The notes: generated from the sequence alone by a model not told the origin. Positions 1 through 8,282 are shown, counted from the first letter of the stretch. The stretch: 20,420 nucleotides of DNA from Fluviibacter sp039805865 (GCA_039805865.1 JBDLTI010000032.1:1-20420); one strand, 5' to 3'. A program made the numbers and translations.

Positions 1-485
1 TGAATGATCTTTACCAGGCCGCGTTGAATGATCGACACAATGCCGGTGCGCTGGAACGCATCTTTGAATCTGGCCTACGCGAGTTCAACAAACTGCGTGA
101 CCAACACACCCTGGAACCTAAAGACATTCTGGACGGCTCGCGCCGCGCCATGCGCGCCACCTACCAGCGTGAACTGGATCGCATCGAATCGCACCTCGCC
201 TTCCTTGCCTCGACGGGTTCGGTGTCGCCATACGTTGGTCTGTTCGGTACGGTCTGGGGCATCATGCACGCCTTCCGCGGTCTGTCGAATGTAGGCCAAG
301 CCACCCTGTCCTCCGTTGCACCCGGCATTGCCGAAGCGCTGGTCGCTACCGCCATTGGTCTATTCGCTGCGATTCCGGCCGTTGTTGCCTACAACCGCTT
401 TTCGTATGACATCGATCGCCTGGCTTCGCGCTTCGAATCCTTCATGGAAGAATTCTCGAACATCCTTCAGCGCCAGATGAAGTAA
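1..485 (+). CDS. tolQ: TolQ, Tol-Pal inner-membrane proton channel subunit (5' truncated)
   Basis: The open frame runs in from the left edge (first whole codon at base 3), so the start and the first membrane helix lie outside the window; the TTG at 24 is internal. TolQ is an ExbB/MotA-family inner-membrane protein that, with TolR, forms the proton-conducting motor energising TolA. About 160 residues remain. The family hallmark SPYVGLFGTVWGIMHAF is present, followed by a second hydrophobic segment rich in A, I and V (IAEALVATAIGLFAAIPAVV) that corresponds to the last membrane helix. The C-terminal tail is amphipathic and ends FSNILQRQMK. It is followed after 12 bases by tolR, as in the usual tolQRAB operon. 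The identification is firm because both the motif and all following genes agree. Confidence 0.96.
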   Translation, partial: NDLYQAALNDRHNAGALERIFESGLREFNKLRDQHTLEPKDILDGSRRAMRATYQRELDRIESHLAFLASTGSVSPYVGLFGTVWGIMHAFRGLSNVGQATLSSVAPGIAEALVATAIGLFAAIPAVVAYNRFSYDIDRLASRFESFMEEFSNILQRQMK

Positions 486-497
486 GGAAGCGATGTA

Positions 498-911
498 ATG
501 CGTAATCGCCGTAAACTCAAAAACGAAATCAACGTCGTTCCCTATATCGACGTGATGCTCGTGCTGCTGGTGATCTTTATGGTCACGGCACCGATGATGC
601 CTACCGGCAACATCGATCTGCCCACCGTGGGCACAGCTGCAACGCCGCCCGCCGCACCGATCGAGGTGAGCGTACACGACGATCGCAGCCTCACCATTGT
701 CGACCGCGGCACCAACGGCAAGGAGCAACCGGTCACACTGCCGCAACTGACAGATCAGCTGCTTGCCATGCAAAAGGGCAACCCGGATACACCCGTGTTG
801 ATCGCTGGCGCCAAGAACGTGCCTTACGAAGCCGTGTTGCAAGTCATGGATCAGTTGCAACGTGCTCAGGTTAAGCGCGTTGGCCTGCTCGTTGCACCGA
901 CTGGTAAGTAA
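498..911 (+). CDS. tolR: TolR, Tol-Pal motor subunit
   Basis: TolR is an ExbD-family protein with a single membrane helix and a periplasmic domain, the partner of TolQ in the proton motor. The 137-residue length fits the family. The N-terminus is basic (RNRRKLKNEINVVPYID), and the helix near residues 13-33 carries the conserved aspartate D18 in PYIDVMLVLLVIFMV, the residue that takes part in proton translocation in this family. A periplasmic domain of about 100 residues follows, opening PTGNIDLPTVG. The ATG is preceded by AAGGAAG at 484-490. The gene sits 12 bases after tolQ and 14 bases before the tolA start, consistent with co-transcription. Confidence 0.96.
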   Translation: MRNRRKLKNEINVVPYIDVMLVLLVIFMVTAPMMPTGNIDLPTVGTAATPPAAPIEVSVHDDRSLTIVDRGTNGKEQPVTLPQLTDQLLAMQKGNPDTPVLIAGAKNVPYEAVLQVMDQLQRAQVKRVGLLVAPTGK

Positions 912-925
912 GCGGAGCCGACACG

Positions 926-1972
926 TTGTCTTTGTCTGACTTTCTGTCACGTGTGAAAGCCTACTGGCATGGTCAGCGCTGTGCTGGCGATGGCATGGCT
1001 GCGTTCGACCATGGTGCAGAAGAGCGGGCACGCGAACGCCGGGCGTTGATTCTTACCATTGCCATGCACCTGCTGCTAGTGCTATTCATCATCATTAGTA
1101 TTGATTGGAAGAATAGCGAACCGTCGCCGATGCAAGCTGAAATCTGGACGCCGCAGCAATTGGCAGCGGCCACTGCGGCGGCGCAGCGCGAAGCACAGAC
1201 TTTTGGCGAACCGGCACCTCAACCAGAACCGCCCAAGCCTGAACCCACGCCACCGAAACCCGAACCAACACCAGAACCGAAGCCTGAGCCAAAACCTCAG
1301 CCCAAACCGGAGCCGGTGAAGACCCCACCGAAGCCAACCCCTGCACCTGCGAATCAGAAAGCAGATATCGCCGTTAAGCAGGACAAAAAGCCTGAAAAGG
1401 ATAAGACGCCCGAAAAGGTGCCTGATAAGAAAGATCCGAAGGCCAAGGACGTTAAAGAAACCAAAGACGACAAGAAGAAGCCTGATACCAAAGATGCCAA
1501 GAAAAAAGCACAGGATGACTTCCTGGAAGAGCTGAAGCGCGAAGAGCAGAAAATCGCCGCCCAGAAACAGCAGGCTGCACAAAAGCAACAGGCTGCTGCA
1601 GCCGCAGACGCTCGCGCGCAGCGCGAAGCCGCCATGCGGGCACAAGCCGGGGCTGAAGCCAAAGCCGCTGGCGCAGAACGGGCCAAGGGCGACGATCGCA
1701 GCTATCTGGCCAAACTGAAAACCAAAATTCGTGGCAACGTGATTCTGCCGCCTAACCTGCAAGGCAACCCGGCCGCCGTTTTCCGTGTAACGCAACTGCC
1801 TTCGGGCGAAGTGATTGATGTCAAACTCATCAAGTCCAGCGGCAACCCGCAACTGGATACGGCTGTAGAGCGTGCCATTCGCAAATCATCACCCCTACCG
1901 GTACCAGACGGCCGTTCACCAGACCGGGTGATTGATATCACCTATCTACCGTTTGAAAAGCCGCCGCAGTAA
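926..1972 (+). CDS. tolA: TolA, trans-periplasmic linker of the Tol-Pal system (TTG start)
   Basis: TolA connects the TolQR motor to TolB/Pal across the periplasm. I chose the TTG at 926: GGAG at 914-917 lies 8 bases upstream, and this start supplies a cytoplasmic N-tail before the membrane helix (about residues 40-59). The alternative is ATG at 995. In the helix, T44 and H48 match the Ser/Thr-x3-His pattern that contacts TolQ/TolR in the family. Residues about 95-140 are a Pro-Glu-Lys repeat (PEPKPEPKP-like), 150-255 a charged Lys/Ala/Gln-rich long helix, and 258-348 the globular C-terminal domain (RGNVILPPNL, SGEVIDVKLIKSSGNPQLD). Three-domain architecture and 348 residues are normal for TolA. 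The low-complexity centre produces long spurious frames on the opposite strand. Confidence 0.94.
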   Translation: MSLSDFLSRVKAYWHGQRCAGDGMAAFDHGAEERARERRALILTIAMHLLLVLFIIISIDWKNSEPSPMQAEIWTPQQLAAATAAAQREAQTFGEPAPQPEPPKPEPTPPKPEPTPEPKPEPKPQPKPEPVKTPPKPTPAPANQKADIAVKQDKKPEKDKTPEKVPDKKDPKAKDVKETKDDKKKPDTKDAKKKAQDDFLEELKREEQKIAAQKQQAAQKQQAAAAADARAQREAAMRAQAGAEAKAAGAERAKGDDRSYLAKLKTKIRGNVILPPNLQGNPAAVFRVTQLPSGEVIDVKLIKSSGNPQLDTAVERAIRKSSPLPVPDGRSPDRVIDITYLPFEKPPQ

Positions 1973-2000
1973 TCCTCAGACATCATTAAGCATCACTGAC

Positions 2001-2006
2001 TATAAT
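2001..2006 (+). promoter_or_regulatory. Candidate -10 element just upstream of tolB
   Basis: A perfect TATAAT lies only 7 bases before the tolB ATG. A partial -35 (CAGACA, 1977-1982; four of six matches) lies 18 bases upstream. Initiation at the usual distance would fall at or next to the A of the ATG, giving a leaderless tolB message. There is no Shine-Dalgarno-like sequence before tolB, which fits but does not prove this. Chance occurrence of TATAAT in an A/T-rich gap is possible. Confidence 0.3.
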
Positions 2007-2013
2007 CATCTCC

Positions 2014-3315
2014 ATGAAAATGCCTACACTTCTATCGCGCACAACCCGCGGCCTGTTGGCTGCGCTCTCGCTGATCACGCTGTTTGCCAGCCCGGTTATG
2101 GCTCAGCTCAATGTTGAGGTCGTAGGCGCCGGCATGCAGCGCATTCCGGTGGCTGTGCCGAATTTCGGCGGGGATGAGGGGTTGGGCAAAGAAATAGCCA
2201 CCGTTGTCCGTAATGACTTAGCCAGCACGGGTCTCTTCAACATCATCAACACCGACTCGCTGGTCGCCGAAGAAAATAGCTCGGTGGATTTTGCTGCTTG
2301 GCGTTCGCGCGGTACGGATGCTCTGGCCACCGCCACAACCACCCGACCTGGCGGTCAAATTGAAGTGCGCGTGCGTGTGGCCGATATTATTAAACGCGGC
2401 TCTCTGGGCAATACCACCATCACCGTACCGGGCAACCAGATGCGTCTGGCCGGCCACAAAGTCGCCGACTTTATTTACCAGAAGCTCACCGGCAATCCGG
2501 GTTATTTCTCATCCCGTATTGCCTACGTACTGAAACAGGGCAATGGCCCCGCTGCGCAATATCAGCTGATCGTAGCTGATGCCGATGGCCAGAACCCGGT
2601 GCCCGTATTCAAATACAACCAGCCGATCATTTCCCCCGCCTGGTCACCCGACGGCACCAAACTGGCCTACGTCTCTTTCGAAAAGAGCAAGCCGGTGATT
2701 TTTGAGCAAACGCTCAAAACCGGTGCGCGCCGCGCGGTTGCCAGCTTCCGTGGTTCTAACTCTGCCCCCGCCTGGTCGCCAGACGGCAGCCGCTTGGTCG
2801 TTGCGCTCTCACGTGAAGGCGGCACCCAGCTCTATAGCATTGCCCTAGCCACCGGCCAGGCAACCCGTATCACCAATACCAGCGGTATCGATACCGAACC
2901 AGCCTTCTCACCCGATGGCCAGTGGATCTATTTCACCTCAGACCGTGGCGGTAGCCCGCAGATCTACAAAATGCCGGCCAGTGGCGGCGGCGCGCAACGT
3001 GTCAGCTTTGACGGCAACTACAACGTAACGGCCCGCCCATCTCATGATGGCCGCACGCTGGCCTTCATTACCCGCCGTGACGGGGGTTTCAGGGTCGCCA
3101 CCCTGGATCTGGCCACTCGCCAGGTTACCGTTCTAACAGACTCCCAGCGTGACGAGTCCCCAACTTTCTCGCCCAATGGCCAGATGATTCTGTATGCCAC
3201 CATCCTGGGCGGACGGGGTGTTTTAGCCGCCGTTTCGGCCGATGGACAGATCCGTCAGAAGCTCTCAGCAGTGAATGGTGATGCGCGCGAACCGGCCTGG
3301 GGCTCTAATCGTTAA
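2014..3315 (+). CDS. tolB: TolB, periplasmic beta-propeller protein
   Basis: TolB is a periplasmic protein that binds Pal and the TolA C-terminus. The 433-residue length is typical. A Sec signal peptide occupies about residues 1-30 (GLLAALSLITLFASPVMA, cleavage before QLNVEVV). An N-terminal alpha/beta domain follows (VPNFGGDEGLGKEIATVV...), then a six-bladed propeller whose blades show the repeat: SPAWSPDGTKLAY, APAWSPDGSRLVV, EPAFSPDGQWIYF, RPSHDGRTLAF, SPTFSPNGQMILY and EPAWGSN at the end. The start is at the only ATG that gives a proper signal peptide; no clear ribosome binding site precedes it, and a TATAAT sits just upstream. It lies 41 bases after tolA and 85 before pal. Confidence 0.97.
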   Translation: MKMPTLLSRTTRGLLAALSLITLFASPVMAQLNVEVVGAGMQRIPVAVPNFGGDEGLGKEIATVVRNDLASTGLFNIINTDSLVAEENSSVDFAAWRSRGTDALATATTTRPGGQIEVRVRVADIIKRGSLGNTTITVPGNQMRLAGHKVADFIYQKLTGNPGYFSSRIAYVLKQGNGPAAQYQLIVADADGQNPVPVFKYNQPIISPAWSPDGTKLAYVSFEKSKPVIFEQTLKTGARRAVASFRGSNSAPAWSPDGSRLVVALSREGGTQLYSIALATGQATRITNTSGIDTEPAFSPDGQWIYFTSDRGGSPQIYKMPASGGGAQRVSFDGNYNVTARPSHDGRTLAFITRRDGGFRVATLDLATRQVTVLTDSQRDESPTFSPNGQMILYATILGGRGVLAAVSADGQIRQKLSAVNGDAREPAWGSNR

Positions 3316-3400
3316 CCAGTTTTTAAGCTTCGGCATGAAAAATGCTTCTACCTCAAGGGCTTGATCGCTTACAATTCTAGAAACTTCTGGAGCAATACTC

Positions 3401-3925
3401 GTGCAAAACATCACTCGCAAACATTTTATCCGTCTGGTACCGGCTCTGGCCGTTGCCCTTTTGGCCGCTTGTAGCTCGACCCCGGACAACAGCTCGGATC
3501 TGGCCAGCGTTGACGCAACCGGTACGTCCGGCGTGCCAAAGCTGTCTGCCGCTGCACTGGCTAAGCTGCGCGACCCCAACAGCCCACTGTCCAAGCGTAG
3601 CGTTTACTTCAACTACGATCAGTACGACGTCAAGTCAGAATACAACAGCCAGCTGCAAGCACATGCCAAGTTCATCGCTTCGGAACCTAACGCCCGCGTA
3701 CTGGTTCAAGGCAACACCGATGATCGTGGTAGCCGCGAATACAACCTGGCACTGGGTCAGCGTCGTGCCGATGCCGTTAAAAAGCAACTCGTGCTGATGG
3801 GCGCACCGGAATCGCAAATCGAATCCGTAAGCCTGGGCAAAGAAAAGCCAAAGGCCCTGGGTGACAATGAAGCAGCGTGGACAGAGAACCGTCGCGCCGA
3901 CATGCTCTACAACGGCGAGTACTGA
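3401..3925 (+). CDS. pal: Pal, peptidoglycan-associated outer-membrane lipoprotein (GTG start)
   Basis: Pal anchors the outer membrane to peptidoglycan and is the terminal partner of Tol. The start is GTG at 3401, with GGAG at 3389-3392 spaced by 8 bases. The lipoprotein signal ends in LLAAC, giving lipidated C24, followed by a Ser/Thr/Asp linker (SSTPDNSSD). Residues about 66-174 form an OmpA-C domain: VYFNYDQYDVK, VQGNTDDRG (D107), EYNLALGQRRADAV (R121/R122) and ENRRADMLY, which contain the acidic and basic residues that hold the diaminopimelate side chain in the family. The length of 174 residues is standard. An 85-base gap separates it from tolB; its own promoter is possible but I could not define a good one. 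Confidence 0.97.
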   Translation: MQNITRKHFIRLVPALAVALLAACSSTPDNSSDLASVDATGTSGVPKLSAAALAKLRDPNSPLSKRSVYFNYDQYDVKSEYNSQLQAHAKFIASEPNARVLVQGNTDDRGSREYNLALGQRRADAVKKQLVLMGAPESQIESVSLGKEKPKALGDNEAAWTENRRADMLYNGEY

Positions 3926-3948
3926 GAATCTCGCTGAGAACCCCGCTT

Positions 3949-4719
3949 ATGACCAATCGCTTTACCCTGCCGGCGGCGCTATTTGCCGCCGGTCTGTTTT
4001 GTGCGCTGCCTGCAAAAGCCGGTCTGTTTGACGATGACATTGCCCGCAAACAGATTTCTGACTTGCAGAAATCCACAAGCCAGACACTAATCGAACAAAA
4101 CCGTCTATCGGAACAGATGAGCCGTGAAGTGTCTGAATTGCGCGGCCAGATCGAAGTGCTCACCAACAGCATTAATGATCTTGAGAAGCGCCAGAAAGAT
4201 CTGTACCTCGACATTGATAACCGCTTGCAGGCTATTGAAGCCAGCAAAGGCAGGGCCGTTGCCAAGCCCGCACCTGTGGTGAGCGAGGCCAGCAAAGCTG
4301 ATCCGAAAGCCACTGAGGCTAAAGTAGATACCAAGCCCGCGGACGACCCCGCTGCAGCATTGAAAGCCTATGAAACAGCGCTTGGGTTATTCAAAGCCGG
4401 CAAGTACAAAGAAGCTGCTACCGCATTCGACAAGTTCACCAAAACCTATCCGGATAACGACCAGGCACCTGCCGCTCAGTTCTGGCTAGGCAACAGTTAC
4501 TACGCTGTTGGTGACTGTAAACAAGTCATTACTTCTCAGCAAAAACTTCTCGCGAAGTGGCCAAAGAATGGTCGCGCACCAGATGCCATGGCGAACATTG
4601 CCAACTGCCAGGCAGAGCTGGGTCAGAAAGCTGAATCGCAAAAGACCCTGAAAGATCTGGTTGCCAAGTATCCGGATTCCAAAGCGGCCGGCGCTGCCAA
4701 ACAGCAACTCAAAAAGTAA
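3949..4719 (+). CDS. cpoB: CpoB (YbgF), periplasmic Tol-Pal coordinator with TPR repeats
   Basis: CpoB binds TolA and links outer-membrane constriction to septal peptidoglycan synthesis. I set the start at ATG 3949, not the upstream in-frame ATG inside pal, because it gives a clean signal peptide (residues 1-24, ending LPAKA before GLFDDD). A Gln/Glu/Leu-rich coiled coil covers about 35-98 (trimerisation domain in the family), then a low-complexity Ala/Pro/Lys linker to about 133. The C-terminal half holds three TPR-like repeats: near 137-170 (ALKAYETALGLFKAGKYKEA), 174-207 (APAAQFWLGNSYYAVGD) and 211-245. The 256 residues fit. It begins 23 bases after pal and is followed 6 bases later by queE. 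Confidence 0.94.
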   Translation: MTNRFTLPAALFAAGLFCALPAKAGLFDDDIARKQISDLQKSTSQTLIEQNRLSEQMSREVSELRGQIEVLTNSINDLEKRQKDLYLDIDNRLQAIEASKGRAVAKPAPVVSEASKADPKATEAKVDTKPADDPAAALKAYETALGLFKAGKYKEAATAFDKFTKTYPDNDQAPAAQFWLGNSYYAVGDCKQVITSQQKLLAKWPKNGRAPDAMANIANCQAELGQKAESQKTLKDLVAKYPDSKAAGAAKQQLKK

Positions 4720-4725
4720 GGCGCG

Positions 4726-5394
4726 ATGACAGACACCGTGAGCGTGGACCGCAACCAGACGGTTCGTTTAAGCGAAATATTTTTTTCGTTACAGGGTGAA
4801 GCCGCTCGCTCCGGCTTGCCTACGGTTTTTATTCGCCTCACGGGCTGTCCATTACGCTGCACCTGGTGCGATACCGAATATGCGTTTACCGGTGGCACCA
4901 CCACCCGTATCGAAGACGTACTGACTGAGGTAGCCAGATTCCCTACCCGTAACGTGTGCGTCACGGGCGGGGAGCCGCTTGCGCAAAAAACCTGCCTTGC
5001 CCTACTGGCTGCCCTGTGCGATGCCCAATACGATGTCTGTGTGGAAACCTCCGGCGCATTAGACATCACACCGGTTGATCCACGGGTTGCGCGCATCATG
5101 GATCTTAAGGCGCCGGCTTCTGGCGAAAGTAGCAAAAACCTATTGAGTAACATTGATGATCTGCGTCCAACGGACGAAGTAAAAATCGTGCTGGCCTCGC
5201 GGGCCGACTATGATTGGGCCAAAGAGATGATCAATACGCATGGCCTTTGCACGCGCTGTGACGTGGTGCTCTCTCCCGTTGCCGGACAATTAAACCCCAC
5301 CGAACTGGCCCAATGGATACTTGACGATGGTCTAGCCGTTCGCTTTCAGATCCAGCTGCACAAATTGCTCTGGAGCGATGCCCGTGGCAAATAA
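4726..5394 (+). CDS. queE: 7-carboxy-7-deazaguanine synthase (radical SAM)
   Basis: QueE converts 6-carboxy-tetrahydropterin to 7-carboxy-7-deazaguanine, the ring contraction step toward preQ0 and queuosine. The protein shows EIFFSLQGEAARSGLPTVF and the classical radical-SAM CX3CX2C cluster motif, CPLRCTWC (C41, C45, C48). VTGGEPL follows for SAM binding, then VETSGALDI. It has 222 residues, normal for the family. AAGG at 4718-4721, overlapping the cpoB stop, is the ribosome binding site. The end overlaps the start of queC, so the two are probably translationally coupled. queE-queC behind tol-pal-cpoB is a recognised arrangement in beta- and gammaproteobacteria (Pseudomonas, for example). Confidence 0.95.
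   Translation: MTDTVSVDRNQTVRLSEIFFSLQGEAARSGLPTVFIRLTGCPLRCTWCDTEYAFTGGTTTRIEDVLTEVARFPTRNVCVTGGEPLAQKTCLALLAALCDAQYDVCVETSGALDITPVDPRVARIMDLKAPASGESSKNLLSNIDDLRPTDEVKIVLASRADYDWAKEMINTHGLCTRCDVVLSPVAGQLNPTELAQWILDDGLAVRFQIQLHKLLWSDARGK
5372..5375 (+). promoter_or_regulatory. Ribosome binding site inside queE that favours the GTG start of queC
   Basis: GGAG here lies only 2 bases before ATG 5378 but 8 bases before GTG 5384 in the same frame. Normal spacing therefore favours the GTG as the queC start, shortening the queE overlap to 11 bases. This is a spacing argument only. Confidence 0.5.
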
Positions 5395-6082
5395 CGCGCT
5401 CAATGCACCACCCGCGGTCGTCTTGCTTTCCGGTGGCCTCGATTCGGCCACCACGCTGGCCATTGCCCGCGACCAGGGTTTTGCCTGTCACGCAATTGCT
5501 TTCGATTACGGCCAACGCCACCGCGCAGAACTGGATGCATCGCTCCGCCAGGCCAAAGCCCTTGGTGCGCTCAGCCACCGCGTTGTGCATGTCGACATGA
5601 ACCAGTTTGGCGGTTCTGCGCTTACCGATTTTTCGATCGATGTGCCTGAAGCACACAGTCAGCCGGGCATTCCCAGCACCTATGTACCCGCTCGCAACAC
5701 GGTGATGCTCTCACTCGCGCTGGCCCTAGCGGAAACACTGAGTAGCCGAGACATATTTCTAGGCGTAAACGCCGTGGATTACTCCGGCTACCCGGACTGC
5801 CGCCCGGAGTATATTGCCGCGTTCGAACAGATGGCCAACCTGGCCACCAAAGCCGGTGTAGAAGGTGCACGTTTCCACGTACACGCGCCGCTGATCGCCA
5901 TGAGCAAAGCCGAGATCATCCGCATGGGTACTGAGTTAGGCGTGGACTACAGCCTCACCGTCTCTTGCTACCAGGCCGCGCCGGACGGCAAAGCCTGCGG
6001 CCACTGCGACTCCTGCGCCTTACGTGCGGAGGGCTTTGCCGCCGCGGGCATTGCCGACCCCACGCCCTACGTTAATCGCTAA
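5384..6082 (+). CDS. queC: 7-cyano-7-deazaguanine synthase
   Basis: QueC uses ATP and ammonia to convert 7-carboxy-7-deazaguanine to preQ0, directly after QueE. The PP-loop motif LLSGGLDSATTLA sits near the N-terminus and identifies an N-type ATP pyrophosphatase. AFDYGQRHRAEL, VPARNTVML and GVNAVDYSGYPDCRPEY are QueC signatures. Four cysteines near the C-terminus (SCYQ, then ACGHCDSCALR) form the structural zinc site. From GTG 5384 the protein has 232 residues; ATG 5378 would add two. The gene overlaps queE and ends 15 bases before the convergent ovoA. No queD or queF lies in the window, so the rest of the pathway must be encoded elsewhere. Confidence 0.95.
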   Translation: MANNALNAPPAVVLLSGGLDSATTLAIARDQGFACHAIAFDYGQRHRAELDASLRQAKALGALSHRVVHVDMNQFGGSALTDFSIDVPEAHSQPGIPSTYVPARNTVMLSLALALAETLSSRDIFLGVNAVDYSGYPDCRPEYIAAFEQMANLATKAGVEGARFHVHAPLIAMSKAEIIRMGTELGVDYSLTVSCYQAAPDGKACGHCDSCALRAEGFAAAGIADPTPYVNR

Positions 6083-6097
6083 ATCGCGAAGCATTCA

Positions 6098-8260
6098 TTA
6101 GCGCCTGCGCTCCCAACAGGTTAGCTGGGCAACCGTGTGCTGAAATTTGCGGGCTGTTTCACGAATTACAAAAGGCACATCCCGTGGCGCCCCTACCGGC
6201 ACAAAGTCGCGATGTAGATGTGCATGCAAGGCATCCAGCGTTGTGTAACGCTCACCATCGCGCTTGAATCCGCCAAGCCACTGTTGTTTTGGCGTGTGCT
6301 CTTCCAGCCAGGTATAGGGGGAAGTCAGCACCAGCAAACCACCGGGCACAATCCGTTTGCCAATCTCATCCAGAAATTTGGCTGGATCATAAAGGCGATC
6401 AACCAGATTGGCTGCAACCACCAGATCAAAATCTCGATAGCTCTCTTTTAGATTACAAGCATCGCCCTGCCAAAAGCTGACCCGTTGCGCAGACTCCAGC
6501 AAGTCGAGTTTTTCTAAAGAGATCTCGCGGAACGATTGAAGCGCACCCTCATCGGTGAGAGCATAACGCACAGCGCCATCGTGCATCAGTTCATCGGCAA
6601 GGTTAATAAAGCGTGCGGAGAAATCCACACCAATCACCGATTTGAATCCTGAACGACCAGGCAACCCCTTTGCTAATTCGAAACTAGAGCGCCCAACCGC
6701 ACAGCCGATGTCCAAGGCGCGATTCAGCGGTTTATCTTTCATAGCCTCTAGAGCAATCTCTGCGACTGTTTGCGGGAAGTTGGGCACATCAAAATAGCAG
6801 TGCCCGAAATGGAATTCAGCGTACTGCGCTAGCAGCGCATCATCTTCATAACGAGACACTTGCGGCACGAGCGCAGCATCGCCTACGACATAACGGAATC
6901 CGGCATGTTGAAAGAAGTGTCTACGGAAAGCGTAACGCGAGGCACGTAGCGCCTCATTACCACACGAGACCCACGACCCACCCTTGATCAGGTTATGCCG
7001 TTCATCAAACGTCGGGATTGAAAAATCATCGTACAGGGGATGCGCTTCAAACCCGGCAAAGGGATAAATGGGGGTGCAGGTCCACTGCCAGACATTCCCC
7101 ACAACGTCATAGAAATCGCCATGTTTAAATCGATCTACAGGAACCGAACTGGCGCCCCCGGACAATCGACGTTGAGCAGGAGTTTCGGGCGTCACAGCCG
7201 CAATGTCATACAACCGATACCACTCGTCTTCGGTTGGCAGACGTACAGCGGTGCCGGTGGCTTCAGCTTTCCAGGCACAGAATGCCGCTGCCTCATGGCA
7301 GTTCACCTCTACCGGCCAATTCCACGGCATAGGAACAACATCCGTGATGAGGCGCAAACACCAGAGATCCGACTGTCGCACCCAAAATGTTGGTTGTGCT
7401 GCGTGCGAGAAGTTACGCCAGGCCAGAGCCTCTTCATGCCAATAGCGGTCTATGGCATAACCACCGGCTTCTACAAAACTTAAAAACTCGGCATTAGAAA
7501 CCAGCATCTTGCTCGCGCTAAAGGCGGGAACTTCGGCAAGATACGACCCATATTCGTTATCCCACCCGTAACAGCGGGCATCACCACTGACCGTGCACGC
7601 ATCGACATGAGGATTGCCTTTGCCCAACCTTACCTCTCCGGCAGGCACCTGAACCAACGTATTGTTCGATACGGCTGCAGCGTCAATGCTGCTCAACGAG
7701 GCTGGCGCCCAATCCGCCTGCGGTTGAACATAGTCTAGTTGGTGCTGGCGAATCAGCACCGATGATGTTTCCAAATGAATGAGCTCATGCTCAATGCCCA
7801 TGAGAATCGCCCACCAGGGATTGTCCCAACCCATTGCCCCCTGCCATGGCGCCTCGCAAATAATCTTAGACACAGCTAACTTCACTTGCTGCCGATAGGC
7901 TTTAACCTCTGCAACACTCGGCCAATCATAGTGGGTCTCATCGAGATCATCCCAACTCATCTCATCCACGCCTACGGCAAACATCGCTTCGAAGCGTGGA
8001 TTAATCCGTTCCGGGATCAACTTGGCCAACAACAGCTTATTCACAAAAAATGTGGCGGTATGCCCAAAATAGAAAATCAGCGGGTGCCGCAAAGAAATCG
8101 GCTTCTCGTAATAAGCCGCATCAGACTTCAAACAACCGAACAACGATTCATAGCGGTCAAAAGCCGCTTCAAAATAACTCTGGAGGTTCTTACGCAGGTC
8201 TGCTTCACTCATCCCGCACCAATCAGGCGATAGCGGGTAACTTCGGGCATTAAATGGCAT
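6098..8260 (-). CDS. ovoA: OvoA: 5-histidylcysteine sulfoxide synthase with fused N-methyltransferase (ovothiol biosynthesis)
   Basis: OvoA is a non-haem iron enzyme that joins cysteine and histidine with oxygen to give 5-histidylcysteine sulfoxide; its methyltransferase part later methylates the imidazole of the thiol product to give ovothiol A. The 720 residues carry all three expected domains: a DinB-like N-terminal domain (about 20-180) with the HX3HXE iron site (H158, H162, E164 in IEHELIHLETS), an FGE/sulfatase-modifying-like domain (about 200-460; RLPTEDEWYRLYD, GNVWQWT, IKGGSW, AGFRYVVGD), and a class I SAM methyltransferase from about 475, with motif I LDIGCAVGRSSFELA at 516-530. The start is ATG 8260; ATG 8212 (residue 17) is an alternative. 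Ribosome binding sites for both are weak. OvoB, the C-S lyase, is not in the window. Confidence 0.93.
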   Translation of the reverse strand: MPFNARSYPLSPDWCGMSEADLRKNLQSYFEAAFDRYESLFGCLKSDAAYYEKPISLRHPLIFYFGHTATFFVNKLLLAKLIPERINPRFEAMFAVGVDEMSWDDLDETHYDWPSVAEVKAYRQQVKLAVSKIICEAPWQGAMGWDNPWWAILMGIEHELIHLETSSVLIRQHQLDYVQPQADWAPASLSSIDAAAVSNNTLVQVPAGEVRLGKGNPHVDACTVSGDARCYGWDNEYGSYLAEVPAFSASKMLVSNAEFLSFVEAGGYAIDRYWHEEALAWRNFSHAAQPTFWVRQSDLWCLRLITDVVPMPWNWPVEVNCHEAAAFCAWKAEATGTAVRLPTEDEWYRLYDIAAVTPETPAQRRLSGGASSVPVDRFKHGDFYDVVGNVWQWTCTPIYPFAGFEAHPLYDDFSIPTFDERHNLIKGGSWVSCGNEALRASRYAFRRHFFQHAGFRYVVGDAALVPQVSRYEDDALLAQYAEFHFGHCYFDVPNFPQTVAEIALEAMKDKPLNRALDIGCAVGRSSFELAKGLPGRSGFKSVIGVDFSARFINLADELMHDGAVRYALTDEGALQSFREISLEKLDLLESAQRVSFWQGDACNLKESYRDFDLVVAANLVDRLYDPAKFLDEIGKRIVPGGLLVLTSPYTWLEEHTPKQQWLGGFKRDGERYTTLDALHAHLHRDFVPVGAPRDVPFVIRETARKFQHTVAQLTCWERRR

Positions 8261-8282
8261 CTTTAAACAGCTTTTTGATCAA

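Noticed and set aside
360..1852. Long open frames on the minus strand opposite tolQ-tolR-tolA (223 and 256 codons)
   Set aside because: They mirror well-identified genes. The one under tolA reflects its repetitive Pro/Glu/Lys codons and translates to Arg/Leu/Phe-rich low-complexity sequence.
3316..3400. Hairpin around 3327-3350 after tolB as a terminator
   Set aside because: The possible stems (AAGC/GCTT and GCAT/ATGC) share bases and are only four pairs, with no T-run.
3777..5153. Minus-strand frames of 185 and 176 codons opposite cpoB and queE
   Set aside because: They lie fully against conserved genes, cross gene borders and show no recognisable domain.
6077..6103. Inverted repeat CGCTAA/TTAGCG between queC and ovoA as a terminator
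   Set aside because: It arises because both convergent genes end in CGC-TAA. The loop is 15 bases, the stem six pairs and there is no T-run.
7040..7483. Plus-strand frame of 147 codons inside ovoA
   Set aside because: It lies opposite the intact FGE-like domain of ovoA and has no recognisable domain.
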